A DNA stretch of 64,000 nucleotides, from assembly GCA_026990595.1 (NCBI GenBank), contig JALXCZ010000011.1, positions 89,312 to 153,311 on the forward strand, in the 5' to 3' direction. Shown piece by piece: positions 15,192-24,990 of the stretch. Positions within the stretch are counted from its first letter, which is position 1. Each line of letters starts with the position of its first letter. The stretch comes from Sulfurovum sp. Its GTDB lineage: Bacteria; Campylobacterota; Campylobacteria; Campylobacterales; Sulfurovaceae. The position numbers and the translations under genes were made by a program. A model generated the notes under the pieces. The model was not told the DNA's origin and did not search any database. It saw only the letters and a list, made by a program, of their open reading frames with translations.

Positions 15192-18100
15192 TTATCTTTT
15201 TTTATTCAACAGTTTTTTTTCATAGATCTCATAAAAGATCGGGATGAGTAAAAGACTCAATACTGCTGAACTTACAACCCCACCTATCATTGGTGCGGCA
15301 ATACGCTGCATGACTTCAGAACCAACCCCTGTGGTGTACATGATGGGAAGCAATCCTGCCAAGATGGCAAATACCGTCATCAGTTTGGGTCTGACTCTCT
15401 GCACAGCTCCTTCATATATGGCAGCAGAAAGATCTGCCTTGGTGAATTGTTCTGCTTTTTGCTTACGCATCTCTTCCACGCTCTCCTGTAGATAGACTAT
15501 CATGACTATGGCTGTTTCAGCTGCCACACCAAGCAGAGCCAAAAAACCAACAATTACGGCAATACTCATATTGAAGTGTAACAGGTCTATGTAGATAAGT
15601 CCTCCCAGCAAAGCAAACGGCAGGGTAAAGAAAACGATAAGAGTAGGAATCAACTCTCCCAATGCAAAATAGATGAGTACCAAGATAACCAAAAGGACAG
15701 TAGGGATGATCCATTTGATCTTTTTCATGGCAGATTCCAAATACTCTGTCTGTCCTGCCCATTCGATGTAATATCCGTCAGGAAGCACAATATCTTTCAA
15801 TGCTTCTATAGCTTCTTTCTTATATGCTGTAGCACTGATATTCGGCTGTGGTGTAATGTAGACAAAGGTGACTGGGGTAGCCATTTCACTCTTTATGACA
15901 GAAGCACTTTCTCTGTATTCCACCTTTGCAAAAGTAGACAGAGGCACAAAACCAAGAGGGGTTTTAACCTGTATATTACGTATGTCATCCAAGTTGCGCC
16001 GTTCTTCTTCTTCAAAACGCAGGGCAATGGGGTAGCGCTCCAAGCCTTTGTACATCGTAGTGATCTTTTTACCGCCTATGGCCGTAGAGGTGTATTCCTC
16101 TATGAGACTTTTGCTGATACCATAACGTTTAAGAGCTTGGGTGTCTATGTCAATATCAATGAAAAAACCGGCACTTGCCTGATCGGAAAAGACAGATTGT
16201 GTACTTTTTAAGTTACGAAGTCGGCTCTCTATCTTTTGTGCTGTCTTTTGCAAACCTTTGGCATCTTTCCCGTAAAGTTTGATCCCGATAGGGGTACGAA
16301 TGCCTGAGAGCAACATATCGATGCGCCCTCGTATAGGGTAGGTCCATGAATTGACAAGACCTGGTACCTGCAATGCTTTTTCCATCTGAACCATAAGCTT
16401 TTCATGTGTCATACCTTTTCGCCACTCACTTTTTGGTTTAAAGGTAATGATGGTTTCCAGCATCCCAAGCGGCGCAGGGTCAGTTGCAGAATTTGCTCGT
16501 CCTCCCTTACCAAAGACGGTAGCCACTTCAGGAAAACTCTTAATGATCTTATCGGTTTTTTGTGTCAATGCCTTACTTTGGGCTACTGAGATACCATAGG
16601 GGGTCACAGGCATATACATTACACTCTGTTCATTAAGCATAGGCATGAATTCCCAGTCCAGTTTTTGATAGATTGGCACCATAAAAGCCAGTACAGCAAT
16701 AGCAAGTGCAATAACCAAATATTTTAGTTTCAATCCATAGACTAAAATAGGATGGTAGAGCCAGATAAAAAAGCGGTTTAGCGGGTTTTTTGATTCAGGA
16801 AGAATTTTTCCTTTGACAAAATAGATCATGAGTACGGGTACCAATGTTACAGCAAGAAGTGCACCCGCTGCCATAGCAAAGGTTTTAGTGAATGCCAAAG
16901 GGGTAAAGAGCAGTCCCTCCTGACCTGAGAGTGCAAAGATAGGTAGAAAGGAGACGACTACCAGAGCCAGCGCAAAAAAGATAGGACGTCCAACTACTTG
17001 TGATGCTTTGACAATGGCAGAGATACGTTCTTCGTCTGTCAAATTCCTGTCTAAATTGTGCTCTTTTTTGTGTATGGCTTTGTGGGCATTTTCTATCATG
17101 ACAATGGAAGCATCGACCATGGCACCGATGGCAATGGCAATGCCTCCCAGACTCATGATATTGGAGCCTATACCAAAGAGTTTCATGAATAAAAAAGTCA
17201 ACCCTATGGTCAGAGGAAGGATAATGAGCACAATGAGGGAAGAGCGCAAATGAAGCAGGAAAAGTCCAATAATAATGACAACAATGATACTCTCTTCTAC
17301 CAAAGTATGTTTAAGTGTATCTATAGCTTTGCCAATGAGGTTGGAGCGATCATAGGTTGTGACAACATCTACACCTTCTACTTTGAGTTCTTTCATCTTC
17401 GCTTTGATGCGTTTAAGTGCCCCATAGACATCTTCTCCGTACCGAACCATGATAATACCGCCGACCACTTCTCCCTCACCGTTCAAGTCTGCCATACCTC
17501 TTCTTGCAGCAGGTACTTTCTCTACACGTCCTACATCTCCAAGCGTAAGCGGTACACCATCCTTGGTAGTGATGACAAGATCACGTATTTCATTCAAATT
17601 CTTGATGTAGCCTTTTGCCTGTACCATCCACTCATATCCGTTTTGAATGACGATCCGACCACCGGTATCGTTGTTGTTTTCTTTGAGTGTTCGGCTTATG
17701 TCCTTGATGGAAAGATTGTACTGCACCAGTGCATCGTTGTTCACCGTGATCTGATATGTAGGTACAAAACCGCCGATACTTGCGACCTCACTGACTCCGT
17801 CCACACCCATTAGCGCATATTTGTAGTAGTAGTCCTGAATCGTACGCAGTTCATCCAGTGTCTTGGTCTTGGATGTCAATGCATATTCGTAAACCCAACC
17901 TACACCCGAAGCATCATGACCAAGAGACACTTCCATGCTTGAAGGGAGTTGGCTTTGTATGGAAGAGAGTTGTTCAAGTACACGGGAACGTGCCCAGTAC
18001 AGGTCTGTACCTTCTTTAAAGATGATGTAGATCAGTGCATTCTCATAAGTAGAAAAACCGCGAACCGTCTCGATGTTGGAAATGGCAAGAAATTGTGATA

Positions 18101-18308
18101 CTAGAGGATAGGTTCCCTGGTCTTCAATGATCTCGGGACTCTGCCCCTTCCATGTTACCTGTACGATGACCTGGGGAGGGGAAAGGTCAGGCAGAGCATC
18201 CAGAGGTGTGTTCCTCATAGACCAGACAGACCCTAAAATGATGAAAAGAGTAGCCATAAGGACAAGAAAACGGTTTTTAACGCTAAAAGCAATCAATTTT
18301 TCAATCAT
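15192..18308 (-). CDS. cusA: CusA-like heavy-metal RND efflux transporter
   Basis: 1038 residues, the usual length for an HME-RND pump, with 12 membrane segments and two large periplasmic loops. The fourth-helix motif GAMVDASIVMIENAHK matches the monovalent (Cu/Ag) CusA type rather than the CzcA type. NTPLDALPDLSPPQV near the N-terminus and EFMPMLNEQSVMYMP are also CusA-like, and Met residues in the periplasmic domain fit Cu(I) relay. It forms a tripartite pump with the two preceding genes and starts with a TGATG overlap with cusB. Metal specificity is inferred from motifs and the surrounding copper genes. Confidence 0.92.
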   Translation of the reverse strand: MIEKLIAFSVKNRFLVLMATLFIILGSVWSMRNTPLDALPDLSPPQVIVQVTWKGQSPEIIEDQGTYPLVSQFLAISNIETVRGFSTYENALIYIIFKEGTDLYWARSRVLEQLSSIQSQLPSSMEVSLGHDASGVGWVYEYALTSKTKTLDELRTIQDYYYKYALMGVDGVSEVASIGGFVPTYQITVNNDALVQYNLSIKDISRTLKENNNDTGGRIVIQNGYEWMVQAKGYIKNLNEIRDLVITTKDGVPLTLGDVGRVEKVPAARRGMADLNGEGEVVGGIIMVRYGEDVYGALKRIKAKMKELKVEGVDVVTTYDRSNLIGKAIDTLKHTLVEESIIVVIIIGLFLLHLRSSLIVLIILPLTIGLTFLFMKLFGIGSNIMSLGGIAIAIGAMVDASIVMIENAHKAIHKKEHNLDRNLTDEERISAIVKASQVVGRPIFFALALVVVSFLPIFALSGQEGLLFTPLAFTKTFAMAAGALLAVTLVPVLMIYFVKGKILPESKNPLNRFFIWLYHPILVYGLKLKYLVIALAIAVLAFMVPIYQKLDWEFMPMLNEQSVMYMPVTPYGISVAQSKALTQKTDKIIKSFPEVATVFGKGGRANSATDPAPLGMLETIITFKPKSEWRKGMTHEKLMVQMEKALQVPGLVNSWTYPIRGRIDMLLSGIRTPIGIKLYGKDAKGLQKTAQKIESRLRNLKSTQSVFSDQASAGFFIDIDIDTQALKRYGISKSLIEEYTSTAIGGKKITTMYKGLERYPIALRFEEEERRNLDDIRNIQVKTPLGFVPLSTFAKVEYRESASVIKSEMATPVTFVYITPQPNISATAYKKEAIEALKDIVLPDGYYIEWAGQTEYLESAMKKIKWIIPTVLLVILVLIYFALGELIPTLIVFFTLPFALLGGLIYIDLLHFNMSIAVIVGFLALLGVAAETAIVMIVYLQESVEEMRKQKAEQFTKADLSAAIYEGAVQRVRPKLMTVFAILAGLLPIMYTTGVGSEVMQRIAAPMIGGVVSSAVLSLLLIPIFYEIYEKKLLNKKR

Positions 18309-19426
18309 CAGTAGATCCCGTTGATCTGTGCATCTGAATCCATCATAAAGAGTGCATTGTTCACAACAGTGTCACCCTCGTTAAGTCCTGATAAGAGTTC
18401 GAAATAACTGTTGTCAAGCGGTTTGAGTTTAATTTTTACAGGTTCATATTCTCCTTTAAACTCTGTAGAAAGAAAGGCATACCAATTGCCGTTCTTACGT
18501 ATGGCAGCTGTGCGTGGAATGACAAGGTGTGCGTTATCGTCTGTTGAAGCAGAGACTTTTACATACATCCCCGGTTTAAGAAGTTTATCACTGTTATCTA
18601 TGGTTAAACGTAAAGTAGCCGTAGCTTCTTTGGGATCAAGCATTGGGTAGAGAAGGGACTTTTTTGCTTTGTATATTTTGTTGATACCTTTGACCTTGAC
18701 ACTGAAATCATCAAGTGTTTGGATCTTTTCCAACTCATTTTGATAAAGTTTTACCTCAACCCACAGTTTTTTAAGACTGACAATTTCAAACAGTTTCTTT
18801 CCTGTTTTAAAAGCAGAACCTTGGTTGATATCTTTCTCAAATATCCATCCCGATGCAGGAGCAAAAATGGTAGTAAACCTCTTAACTTTGTTGGTTTGTC
18901 TGATATGTTCTATCTCTTTACGGCTTACCCCTAAAAGTTCAAGTTTAATTTTAGCACTCTTCAGCATGGCAGAAGAGGGGTATTTAAAATTGAATTTAAT
19001 GGAGTTCAGGTAGTCTTGTTTTGCTTTATAAACTTCAGGAGAATAGACTTTTACAAGAGCATCGCCTTTATGTACGATGGTGTATAGTCTGTCAATATAA
19101 AGTTTCTCAACAAATCCGGAATACCAAGCTGTTACATCTGTTTTAAGTGATTCATCTTCTACAATGTAACCGTAATTTGTCTGTTTATGTGAACTCACAG
19201 TTTTTTTAACAGTGACTGTTCTTACATTAAAAAGCTGTTCAATCGTCAGTTTGTGTTCTCTTTTTTGTTTTTCTGCTGTTGTGGTAACGGATTCATCTTT
19301 AGCAGGCACTTTTACACTCATCTCTTTGCCTGTACTGCATTTTCCAGCTTCACATTTCATTTGCGCATGAAGTGTTGAAACAGAAATTAAACATAAAATA
19401 ATGATCTGCCTGCGAAGATGTAACAT
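18308..19426 (-). CDS. cusB: CusB-like periplasmic adaptor
   Basis: 372 residues with a signal peptide followed by MKCEAGKCSTGK, a CxxGKC metal-binding-like motif. The rest has the membrane-fusion layout: a beta-barrel/lipoyl region with YGYIVEDES and TAWYSGFVEKL, a helical hairpin (KAKQDYLNSIKF), then the return lipoyl strand (IFAPASGWIFEKD). It links CusA and CusC across the periplasm. Four-base or shorter overlaps join it to both neighbours, so translation is coupled. Confidence 0.9.
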   Translation of the reverse strand: MLHLRRQIIILCLISVSTLHAQMKCEAGKCSTGKEMSVKVPAKDESVTTTAEKQKREHKLTIEQLFNVRTVTVKKTVSSHKQTNYGYIVEDESLKTDVTAWYSGFVEKLYIDRLYTIVHKGDALVKVYSPEVYKAKQDYLNSIKFNFKYPSSAMLKSAKIKLELLGVSRKEIEHIRQTNKVKRFTTIFAPASGWIFEKDINQGSAFKTGKKLFEIVSLKKLWVEVKLYQNELEKIQTLDDFSVKVKGINKIYKAKKSLLYPMLDPKEATATLRLTIDNSDKLLKPGMYVKVSASTDDNAHLVIPRTAAIRKNGNWYAFLSTEFKGEYEPVKIKLKPLDNSYFELLSGLNEGDTVVNNALFMMDSDAQINGIY

Positions 19427-20619
19427 TATAGTCCCCCTATCAGTGCTTTGAGTTTGGCTTTGGTACGTAGGTACTCGGCTTTCATGGAGATACTCTCCTC
19501 TTCAAGTGCCAGTTTCTGTTCGAGTATGTTGGTATAGGTAAAAAGATCAGCCCCTTCCTCTATGGAAGAAGCACTGAGTTCAAGCATATGCCTCAGCTGG
19601 GGAAGGCTTTTCCTCTGTATGATGTTGTAGATCCGCCAGGCTTCTTTGAGTTTGGCATAGTTTGTGCGTATCTCACTTTTTAGGAATGCTTTATAGTCCA
19701 AAGAGGCACTGACACTTGAGAGAGCCTCTTTTCTGGCTATTTCAGAATTGAGTTTCTCTGTACCGTAGAGCGGCAGGGACATTCCTATGGTAACAGAAGC
19801 ATAATCCGGGAAATCAGGACGGTTGAAATAGCCTACTTTGACATAAGGATCAGGATGGGTTTCCATATCTACAAGTACTTTGTTGGCGTTTGCTGCCGCA
19901 TTTTGTGCCAGTTTTATATGGTAGGTAGGGTTATGTGTGAGTCTGTTAAGGTAATACTGCAGAGATCTTGGTCGCTTTATGTGCAGTGCATTGTTGATCC
20001 TGGTTACGGGACTTTGTATCAGATAGGCAAGTTTCTCTTTTTGTGCTTGCAGTAATGATCTGTAACGTTCCTGACGTATCTCTATTCTTGAGAATGAGAG
20101 CTCTGCTGATATACTGTCGGCATGGCTCATGTTGTCTGTTGAAATCATATCGGTATAGAGTTTGATATTCTGCTTTGCCAGTCGTCTGTAGCGGCTCAGT
20201 ACCCCAATGCGTGCTTGAAGTTCTTTGATGCTATAGGCAGTGGTTCTTACCTGTAGTGCAAGTGCAGTACGGGCAGCTTTATAGCTATGCAGTACCACAT
20301 GCTTTTGTTCCCTGGCATAGGTTTTTCTTGCATCCAGTTTCCCAAACCACGGGAATATCTGTTTAAAGTTCAGCGCATGGTACTGCATTCTCTCCTGGGA
20401 GCGTCCCAAAGGCTTTCTGAACTGTATATCGTTGATCGTAAGAGAAAGATCGGGATTTGCCCATTTTTGGGATTTGGCTATACGTTCATCCATCGCAGAG
20501 AGACGATGCTGTATGGTTTTAAGTGAAGGGTGTTTTTTAAGTGCCACTTTGACCAGTTTATCAATACTTTGTGCATGAAGCAAACCTAAAGTCAATAAAA
20601 TCGTGAAGATGATGCGCAT
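19426..20619 (-). CDS. cusC: CusC/TolC-like outer-membrane efflux protein
   Basis: 397 residues with a signal peptide and two OEP repeats, the long helices being rich in Arg, Lys, Glu and Ala. Near residue 45 is the typical segment WANPDLSLTIND. It forms the outer-membrane channel of the Cus-type pump. It is the first gene of the operon, and its promoter region contains the perfect palindrome at 20662-20686 shared with the divergent dsbD-like gene. It is shorter than many CusC proteins (about 450 residues), mainly in the loops. Confidence 0.87.
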   Translation of the reverse strand: MRIIFTILLTLGLLHAQSIDKLVKVALKKHPSLKTIQHRLSAMDERIAKSQKWANPDLSLTINDIQFRKPLGRSQERMQYHALNFKQIFPWFGKLDARKTYAREQKHVVLHSYKAARTALALQVRTTAYSIKELQARIGVLSRYRRLAKQNIKLYTDMISTDNMSHADSISAELSFSRIEIRQERYRSLLQAQKEKLAYLIQSPVTRINNALHIKRPRSLQYYLNRLTHNPTYHIKLAQNAAANANKVLVDMETHPDPYVKVGYFNRPDFPDYASVTIGMSLPLYGTEKLNSEIARKEALSSVSASLDYKAFLKSEIRTNYAKLKEAWRIYNIIQRKSLPQLRHMLELSASSIEEGADLFTYTNILEQKLALEEESISMKAEYLRTKAKLKALIGGL

Positions 20620-20661
20620 ATTCTTGTCCTACGGTGATAAATTACTTTTAGTTTATCTTAA

Positions 20662-20686
20662 GTTTGTGCACGGAGTGTGCACAAAC
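20662..20686. promoter_or_regulatory. Palindromic operator between cusC and dsbD-like genes
   Basis: GTTTGTGCAC-GGAGT-GTGCACAAAC is a perfect 10-5-10 inverted repeat, followed at 20690 by a further GCACATGCTTT. TGCACA units recur at 24881-24923 and 25405-25423, the two other promoter regions of the copper island. I infer the binding site of the island's CusR-like response regulator. The position suits control of both divergent operons. Confidence 0.7.
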
Positions 20687-20742
20687 CTTGCACATGCTTT
20701 TATTATACTGATACAACTTATATCCATATAGAGGTAATATAA

Positions 20743-22113
20743 ATGAAAAATAATACATTGATGATCAGCTTTATACTGCTGATTGGATGGAGTACGTTAC
20801 TCTTTTCGGCAACAAACGGTGAGAATATTTTAGCAAATGAGGGAATAGCAAGCCTGGTATTTGGTTCTTTTGTAGCAGGTCTGCTGCTTACATTTACTCC
20901 TTGTGTGCTTCCTATGGTTCCTATATTGTCCAGTATCATTGTAGGACAGGGAAAAGATATTTCAAAAGCAAAAGCTTTCTACCTTTCTCTTTCCTATGTA
21001 TTGGGAACCATGCTCGTATATACTATTATGGGTGCACTGGCAGGTGCGACAGGTGAACAACTGCAAGCTTATTTCCAAAATGTATGGGCTATAGGGATCG
21101 CTTCTTTTATCTTTGTTGCAATGGCGCTTTCAATGTTCGGATTTTATGAGATACAGCTTCCTTCCTTTATCCAGTCCAGACTGAATGCAAGTTCCCAAAA
21201 TATTAAAGGTGGCAGTGGACCTATGGTTTTTTTGCTGGGTGCGATCTCAGCGTTGATCCTTGGAGCCTGCGTCTCTCCTATACTTATCTCGTTCCTTGGT
21301 GTTGCTATTGCAAAAGCAGATCCGATGCTCGGTGCGGTGACCATGTTCTTTATGGCATTGGGTATGGGTATCCCTCTGTTACTTTTGGGACTTGGTGCGG
21401 GGCATCTGCTGCCAAAAGCAGGAGAATGGATGAACAAGGTTAAATATACCTTTGGTGTATTGCTACTGGCAACAGCTATTTACCTCTTTAATGAACTTGA
21501 TATTTTCCCGCCGCTTTTATTGTGGGGTATGTTATTTATTATCGTGAGTATCTACCTTGGTGCATTACAGCCTTTATCTGAAACTGTAAATGGTTGGTAT
21601 AAATTTCTTAAAGGCATTGGTATTATACTGCTTCTATGGGGAATGTTGCTGCTTGTAGGTGCTGCGTATGGTGAGAGAAATATCATGCATCCTCTACCGA
21701 AGATATCTATGAAAACAGCTTCGTTGGTGAGTGAAGAGAACTACATTCCTTTTACATTGATTCAGAATATGGATGAACTTGAAGCAAAGAAAAAAGAGGC
21801 TGTAAAAGCAGACAAACTTCTTATTATCTATTTTTACAAAGATACCTGTCCAGTCTGTAAGAAGCTGAATGCAACCACTTTTCAGGATTTGAAAGTAAGG
21901 GCTGAACTGAAACAGGACTATATCGCTGTTAAAGTGAATATCACTGATACTTCCGATAAAAAAAGTCAAGCATTGCGTAAAAATTTTAAAGTTTTTGGAT
22001 CTCCTTCTTTTGTTTTCTTTGATAGTGACGGAGAAGAGCTTACAGAAGAGTTGTTTTACGGTTATCAAGGTCCGGAAGATTTTTATGATACACTCGATCT
22101 GATTGCAAGTTGA
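20743..22113 (+). CDS. dsbD: DsbD-like thiol:disulfide transporter lacking the N-terminal domain
   Basis: 456 residues. After a signal/anchor segment the membrane domain has eight helices with the paired reactive cysteines in FTPCVLP (Cys54) and GACVSP (about 176). A C-terminal thioredoxin-like domain has CPVC near 369-372 and cis-Pro in GSPSF. The N-terminal immunoglobulin-like alpha domain of E. coli DsbD (565 residues) is missing. It transfers electrons from cytoplasmic thioredoxin to periplasmic thiols. Placement between the efflux and oxidase operons with a shared palindromic operator suggests that it keeps periplasmic copper-binding Cys reduced under metal stress (inference). Confidence 0.88.
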   Translation: MKNNTLMISFILLIGWSTLLFSATNGENILANEGIASLVFGSFVAGLLLTFTPCVLPMVPILSSIIVGQGKDISKAKAFYLSLSYVLGTMLVYTIMGALAGATGEQLQAYFQNVWAIGIASFIFVAMALSMFGFYEIQLPSFIQSRLNASSQNIKGGSGPMVFLLGAISALILGACVSPILISFLGVAIAKADPMLGAVTMFFMALGMGIPLLLLGLGAGHLLPKAGEWMNKVKYTFGVLLLATAIYLFNELDIFPPLLLWGMLFIIVSIYLGALQPLSETVNGWYKFLKGIGIILLLWGMLLLVGAAYGERNIMHPLPKISMKTASLVSEENYIPFTLIQNMDELEAKKKEAVKADKLLIIYFYKDTCPVCKKLNATTFQDLKVRAELKQDYIAVKVNITDTSDKKSQALRKNFKVFGSPSFVFFDSDGEELTEELFYGYQGPEDFYDTLDLIAS

Positions 22114-22194
22114 TTAAAGCAGTCAAGAAATAAAACCATTATTTGACATGTTTCAAATGCTCCCTATGGGGGGGGGAATAGGGGGTGATATCCC

Positions 22195-22881
22195 CTAAAA
22201 CCAAAAACGCACACCTACTAGAAAATTTGTTTCATCTATAGGGTTAAAGTCTCGTGTATTACCAAATGTTTTTTCCCATGTGATACCAATGTAGGGAGCA
22301 AACTCTCTTCGTATTTCATAGCGTAGCCGTAAACCTGCTTCTATGTTGGAGAGCCCTGAACCAAGACTCATCTTTGGATCATCTTTGGTATAAAAGTCTG
22401 CTTCAAGTGAGGGGGTAAGAATGAGTTTTTGCGTAAAGAGTATCTCATACTCCGCATCCAGACGCAATCCGATATTCCCTTCAGCATTGAAAAGCAATGC
22501 AACTCTTGTCTCAAAATAGTAGGGTGCCAATCCGGAAATGGCAACTTCTCCCCATGTTCTGGAAGCATCGGCATTTTTATCATAAACAAGACCTATCTGT
22601 GCATCCCAAAATGGAGCTATGGCACGAGAATAGACGAGTTCATTTTGACTCGTTTCCAAGCCATCAGCAGTAGCTTCACCATCACTGTAGAGATAGAGTT
22701 TGTTTAGGTCATAGCCTATCCAGAAGCTTCCTTCCCAGACTCTGGTATTTTCACTGTTATCGAGTACTTCAAATCTATCCATTACAAACATTGTCAAAAG
22801 AGGATCATCTTCCATGTCTGCATGTACTGTCTGTGTTAGACCCATTCCTAGTAATATACTTAATAATAATTTTTGCATCAT
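22195..22881 (-). CDS. copB: CopB-family outer-membrane copper resistance protein
   Basis: 228 residues with a signal peptide. The mature protein is a beta-barrel with alternating aromatic residues ending GVRFWF. The segments WEGSFWIGYDLNKLYLYSDGE and SRAIAPFWDAQIG are hallmarks of the CopB/PcoB family. The Met- and His-rich N-terminal region of some CopB proteins is absent, so this is the short form. It lies 7 nt after the multicopper oxidase gene and works with it at the outer membrane. A short run of nine G residues lies just past its 3' end (22170-22178). Confidence 0.92.
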   Translation of the reverse strand: MMQKLLLSILLGMGLTQTVHADMEDDPLLTMFVMDRFEVLDNSENTRVWEGSFWIGYDLNKLYLYSDGEATADGLETSQNELVYSRAIAPFWDAQIGLVYDKNADASRTWGEVAISGLAPYYFETRVALLFNAEGNIGLRLDAEYEILFTQKLILTPSLEADFYTKDDPKMSLGSGLSNIEAGLRLRYEIRREFAPYIGITWEKTFGNTRDFNPIDETNFLVGVRFWF

Positions 22882-22888
22882 ATCCTCC

Positions 22889-24628
22889 TTAGGCTACTAC
22901 GACTTTTCTAAACATACCGGCCATGTGGTAGAGCAGATGACAGTGGTACGCCCATGCCCCTTTGGCATCAACAGTTACTCTGTAACTTATTTTTGAACCT
23001 GGTTGTACGATAATAGTATGCTTACGTACCAGATGGTTATCATCACCAGTCTCAAGGTCACTCCACATACCGTGCAGGTGCATGGGGTGGTTCATCATCG
23101 TATCATTGATAAAAGTAATACGCAGACGTTCGCCATAGTGGAACTGTAACGGTTTGGCATCAGCATATTTAATACCGTTAATAGACCACATATAACGTTC
23201 CATATTGCCTGTAAGATGTAAAACTATCTCTCTGTCGGGTTTTCTGTGTCTACGTGTAGAGTATCTGTTTTTTAAGTCTGCATAGGTAAGTATTTTTCTG
23301 GAACTATTGCGCAGACCAACACCTGGGTCATCCAGTCTATACTTTGGAGACATAGCCATCATGGTTGTCTGTACACCTCTTGCCATAGGAAGTTTGGTAA
23401 TAGGGTACTTCTGGTTTTCCATGGCTTGGAATTTGTATTTTTTCATTGTTTTTTTGTTAGGCATTTTCATGCCACTTGAACATTTCATAGCTGAGTCACC
23501 TTTTTTACTCATAGCTCCCATATCCATACCCATATCCACCATAGTGAGTTTCGGTATCGGATCCATACGAGGTGCTTTGGCTAACGCATGTCCATCAGGA
23601 GTAAGTGAACCCAGAGCATAGCCTGAACGGTCTATACTTTGTGCAAAGATGGCATAGGCTCTGTTGCTTCTTGGTTGGACGATAACATCATAGGTTTCCG
23701 CCACACCTATGCGAAATTCTTCGATACTTACTGGTTTGACATGGTTTCCATCGGCTGCGACCACTGTCATTTTAAGTCCAGGGATACGTACATCAAAAAA
23801 GGTCATTGCAGCAGCATTGACAAAACGCAAACGGATTTTCTCACCTTTTTTGAAGAGGGCTTTAAATTGTGCAGCAGGGGCCTGACCATTCATTAAAAAG
23901 GTGTAGGTGTATCCTGTAATATCAGAGATATCACCATCATTCATACGCATTTGGTTCCACATTTTCCTGTCATTAAAAGCTTTACCCAAACCTTTTTTCT
24001 TTACTTCATCTATAAAGGTACCTATGGTACGTTGTGAGAAGTTATAGTAGTCGCTCATCTGTTTGAGTTTTTTGTAAATAGCAGTAGGCTTTTCATCTGA
24101 CCAGTCTGAGAGGAGCACCACATAGTCTTTGTCAAATCTAAAAGGCTCGCTTTTTTTGGGTTTGATGACTATGGCACCATAGACCCCTGTCTGCTCTTGA
24201 AAGCCGGAGTGACTGTGGTACCAGTATGTTCCATGCTGATGCACTTTAAATCTATAGGTAAATGTCTCTCCCGGAGCAATACCATCAAAGCTTATTCCCG
24301 GTACCCCATCCATAGCAGGGGGTAAAATAATCCCATGCCAGTGAATAGAAGATGATTTTTTTAATCTATTGGTGACATGCAGTGTGACTGTTTCACCTTC
24401 TTGCCATACCAGTGTAGGACCTGCAATTTGACCATTGACTGTGGTAGCCACAGCATTTGACCCTGTAAGGTTTACTGGTGTATATCCTATCTCAAGAAAA
24501 AACTCATTCCCTGTTAAGATATTACTGTTATTGATGTTTCTGCGTGTTGATCTGGCTTCACTGTCTGTACCGGCAAGTGCAAATAGTGATGTAGCAGCCA
24601 AACCTTTGACAAATGTTCTTCTTTTCAT
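22889..24628 (-). CDS. copA: CopA/PcoA-type multicopper oxidase
   Basis: 579 residues with a Tat signal (MKRRTF). Copper ligands are visible in all four motifs: HWHG at 96-99, HSHSG at 136-140, HPMHLHG near 514 and HCHLLYHMAGM near 562. A Met-rich insert (VDMGMDMGAMSKKGDSAMKC and a following GMKMPNKK) lies around residue 365, as in PcoA/CueO-like Cu(I) oxidases. It oxidises periplasmic Cu(I) to Cu(II). It is followed by copB and preceded by a SHOCT protein in the same operon. Not to be confused with the P-type ATPase at 25467. Confidence 0.95.
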   Translation of the reverse strand: MKRRTFVKGLAATSLFALAGTDSEARSTRRNINNSNILTGNEFFLEIGYTPVNLTGSNAVATTVNGQIAGPTLVWQEGETVTLHVTNRLKKSSSIHWHGIILPPAMDGVPGISFDGIAPGETFTYRFKVHQHGTYWYHSHSGFQEQTGVYGAIVIKPKKSEPFRFDKDYVVLLSDWSDEKPTAIYKKLKQMSDYYNFSQRTIGTFIDEVKKKGLGKAFNDRKMWNQMRMNDGDISDITGYTYTFLMNGQAPAAQFKALFKKGEKIRLRFVNAAAMTFFDVRIPGLKMTVVAADGNHVKPVSIEEFRIGVAETYDVIVQPRSNRAYAIFAQSIDRSGYALGSLTPDGHALAKAPRMDPIPKLTMVDMGMDMGAMSKKGDSAMKCSSGMKMPNKKTMKKYKFQAMENQKYPITKLPMARGVQTTMMAMSPKYRLDDPGVGLRNSSRKILTYADLKNRYSTRRHRKPDREIVLHLTGNMERYMWSINGIKYADAKPLQFHYGERLRITFINDTMMNHPMHLHGMWSDLETGDDNHLVRKHTIIVQPGSKISYRVTVDAKGAWAYHCHLLYHMAGMFRKVVVA

Positions 24629-24637
24629 TGTGTATCC

Positions 24638-24844
24638 TTATGATTCTTGTGCTTTGAGTGCGCTTGATTTTTCTTCATACTCTTCTTTTGAAATACCGCC
24701 ATTTGCGTAACGTTTATCTAAAATATCCTGAGCAGAGGATTTCTCTTTTTTCTTATCTTGGAGTATATAAAAGAGTATAGCTGCCAGAAGTAGTGGGATA
24801 AGCCATCCAAAACCCATTCCCCAACCATGATTAAAAGTGTTCAT
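24638..24844 (-). CDS. Small membrane-anchored SHOCT-domain protein
   Basis: 68 residues: one membrane helix (about 13-27) followed by a SHOCT motif (DILDKRYANGGISKEEYEEK). SHOCT domains are short oligomerisation or anchoring modules. It is first in the operon with the multicopper oxidase and copB, 9 nt ahead of the oxidase. Similar small SHOCT proteins are commonly found in copper-resistance operons, but their role is unknown. Confidence 0.82.
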   Translation of the reverse strand: MNTFNHGWGMGFGWLIPLLLAAILFYILQDKKKEKSSAQDILDKRYANGGISKEEYEEKSSALKAQES

Positions 24845-24880
24845 AATGCATCCTTTCTAGTTGTTTATTATAAATTATTA

Positions 24881-24923
24881 GTGTGTATGTAATGTGCACA
24901 TAAGGGACACATGCTTTACACAC
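24881..24923. promoter_or_regulatory. TGCACA-type operator region for the oxidase operon and the small repeat protein
   Basis: The segment is bounded by GTGTGTA and TTACACAC, with the palindrome TGTGCACA in its middle and a GACACATGCTTT close to the GCACATGCTTT at 20690. It sits between the divergent SHOCT-copA-copB operon and the gene at 24991. Presumed binding site of the copper-island response regulator. Confidence 0.6.
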
Positions 24924-24990
24924 TATCTAAGTATCATTCAATTGTACCAAGGGCAAAGACCCTTAAAATTCAGTACGAAAAGGAAACATT

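Noticed and set aside
22165..22194. Run of nine G residues after copB as a phase-variable tract
   Set aside because: It lies outside any coding region or visible promoter spacer, between convergent gene ends, so slippage there would have no obvious effect.
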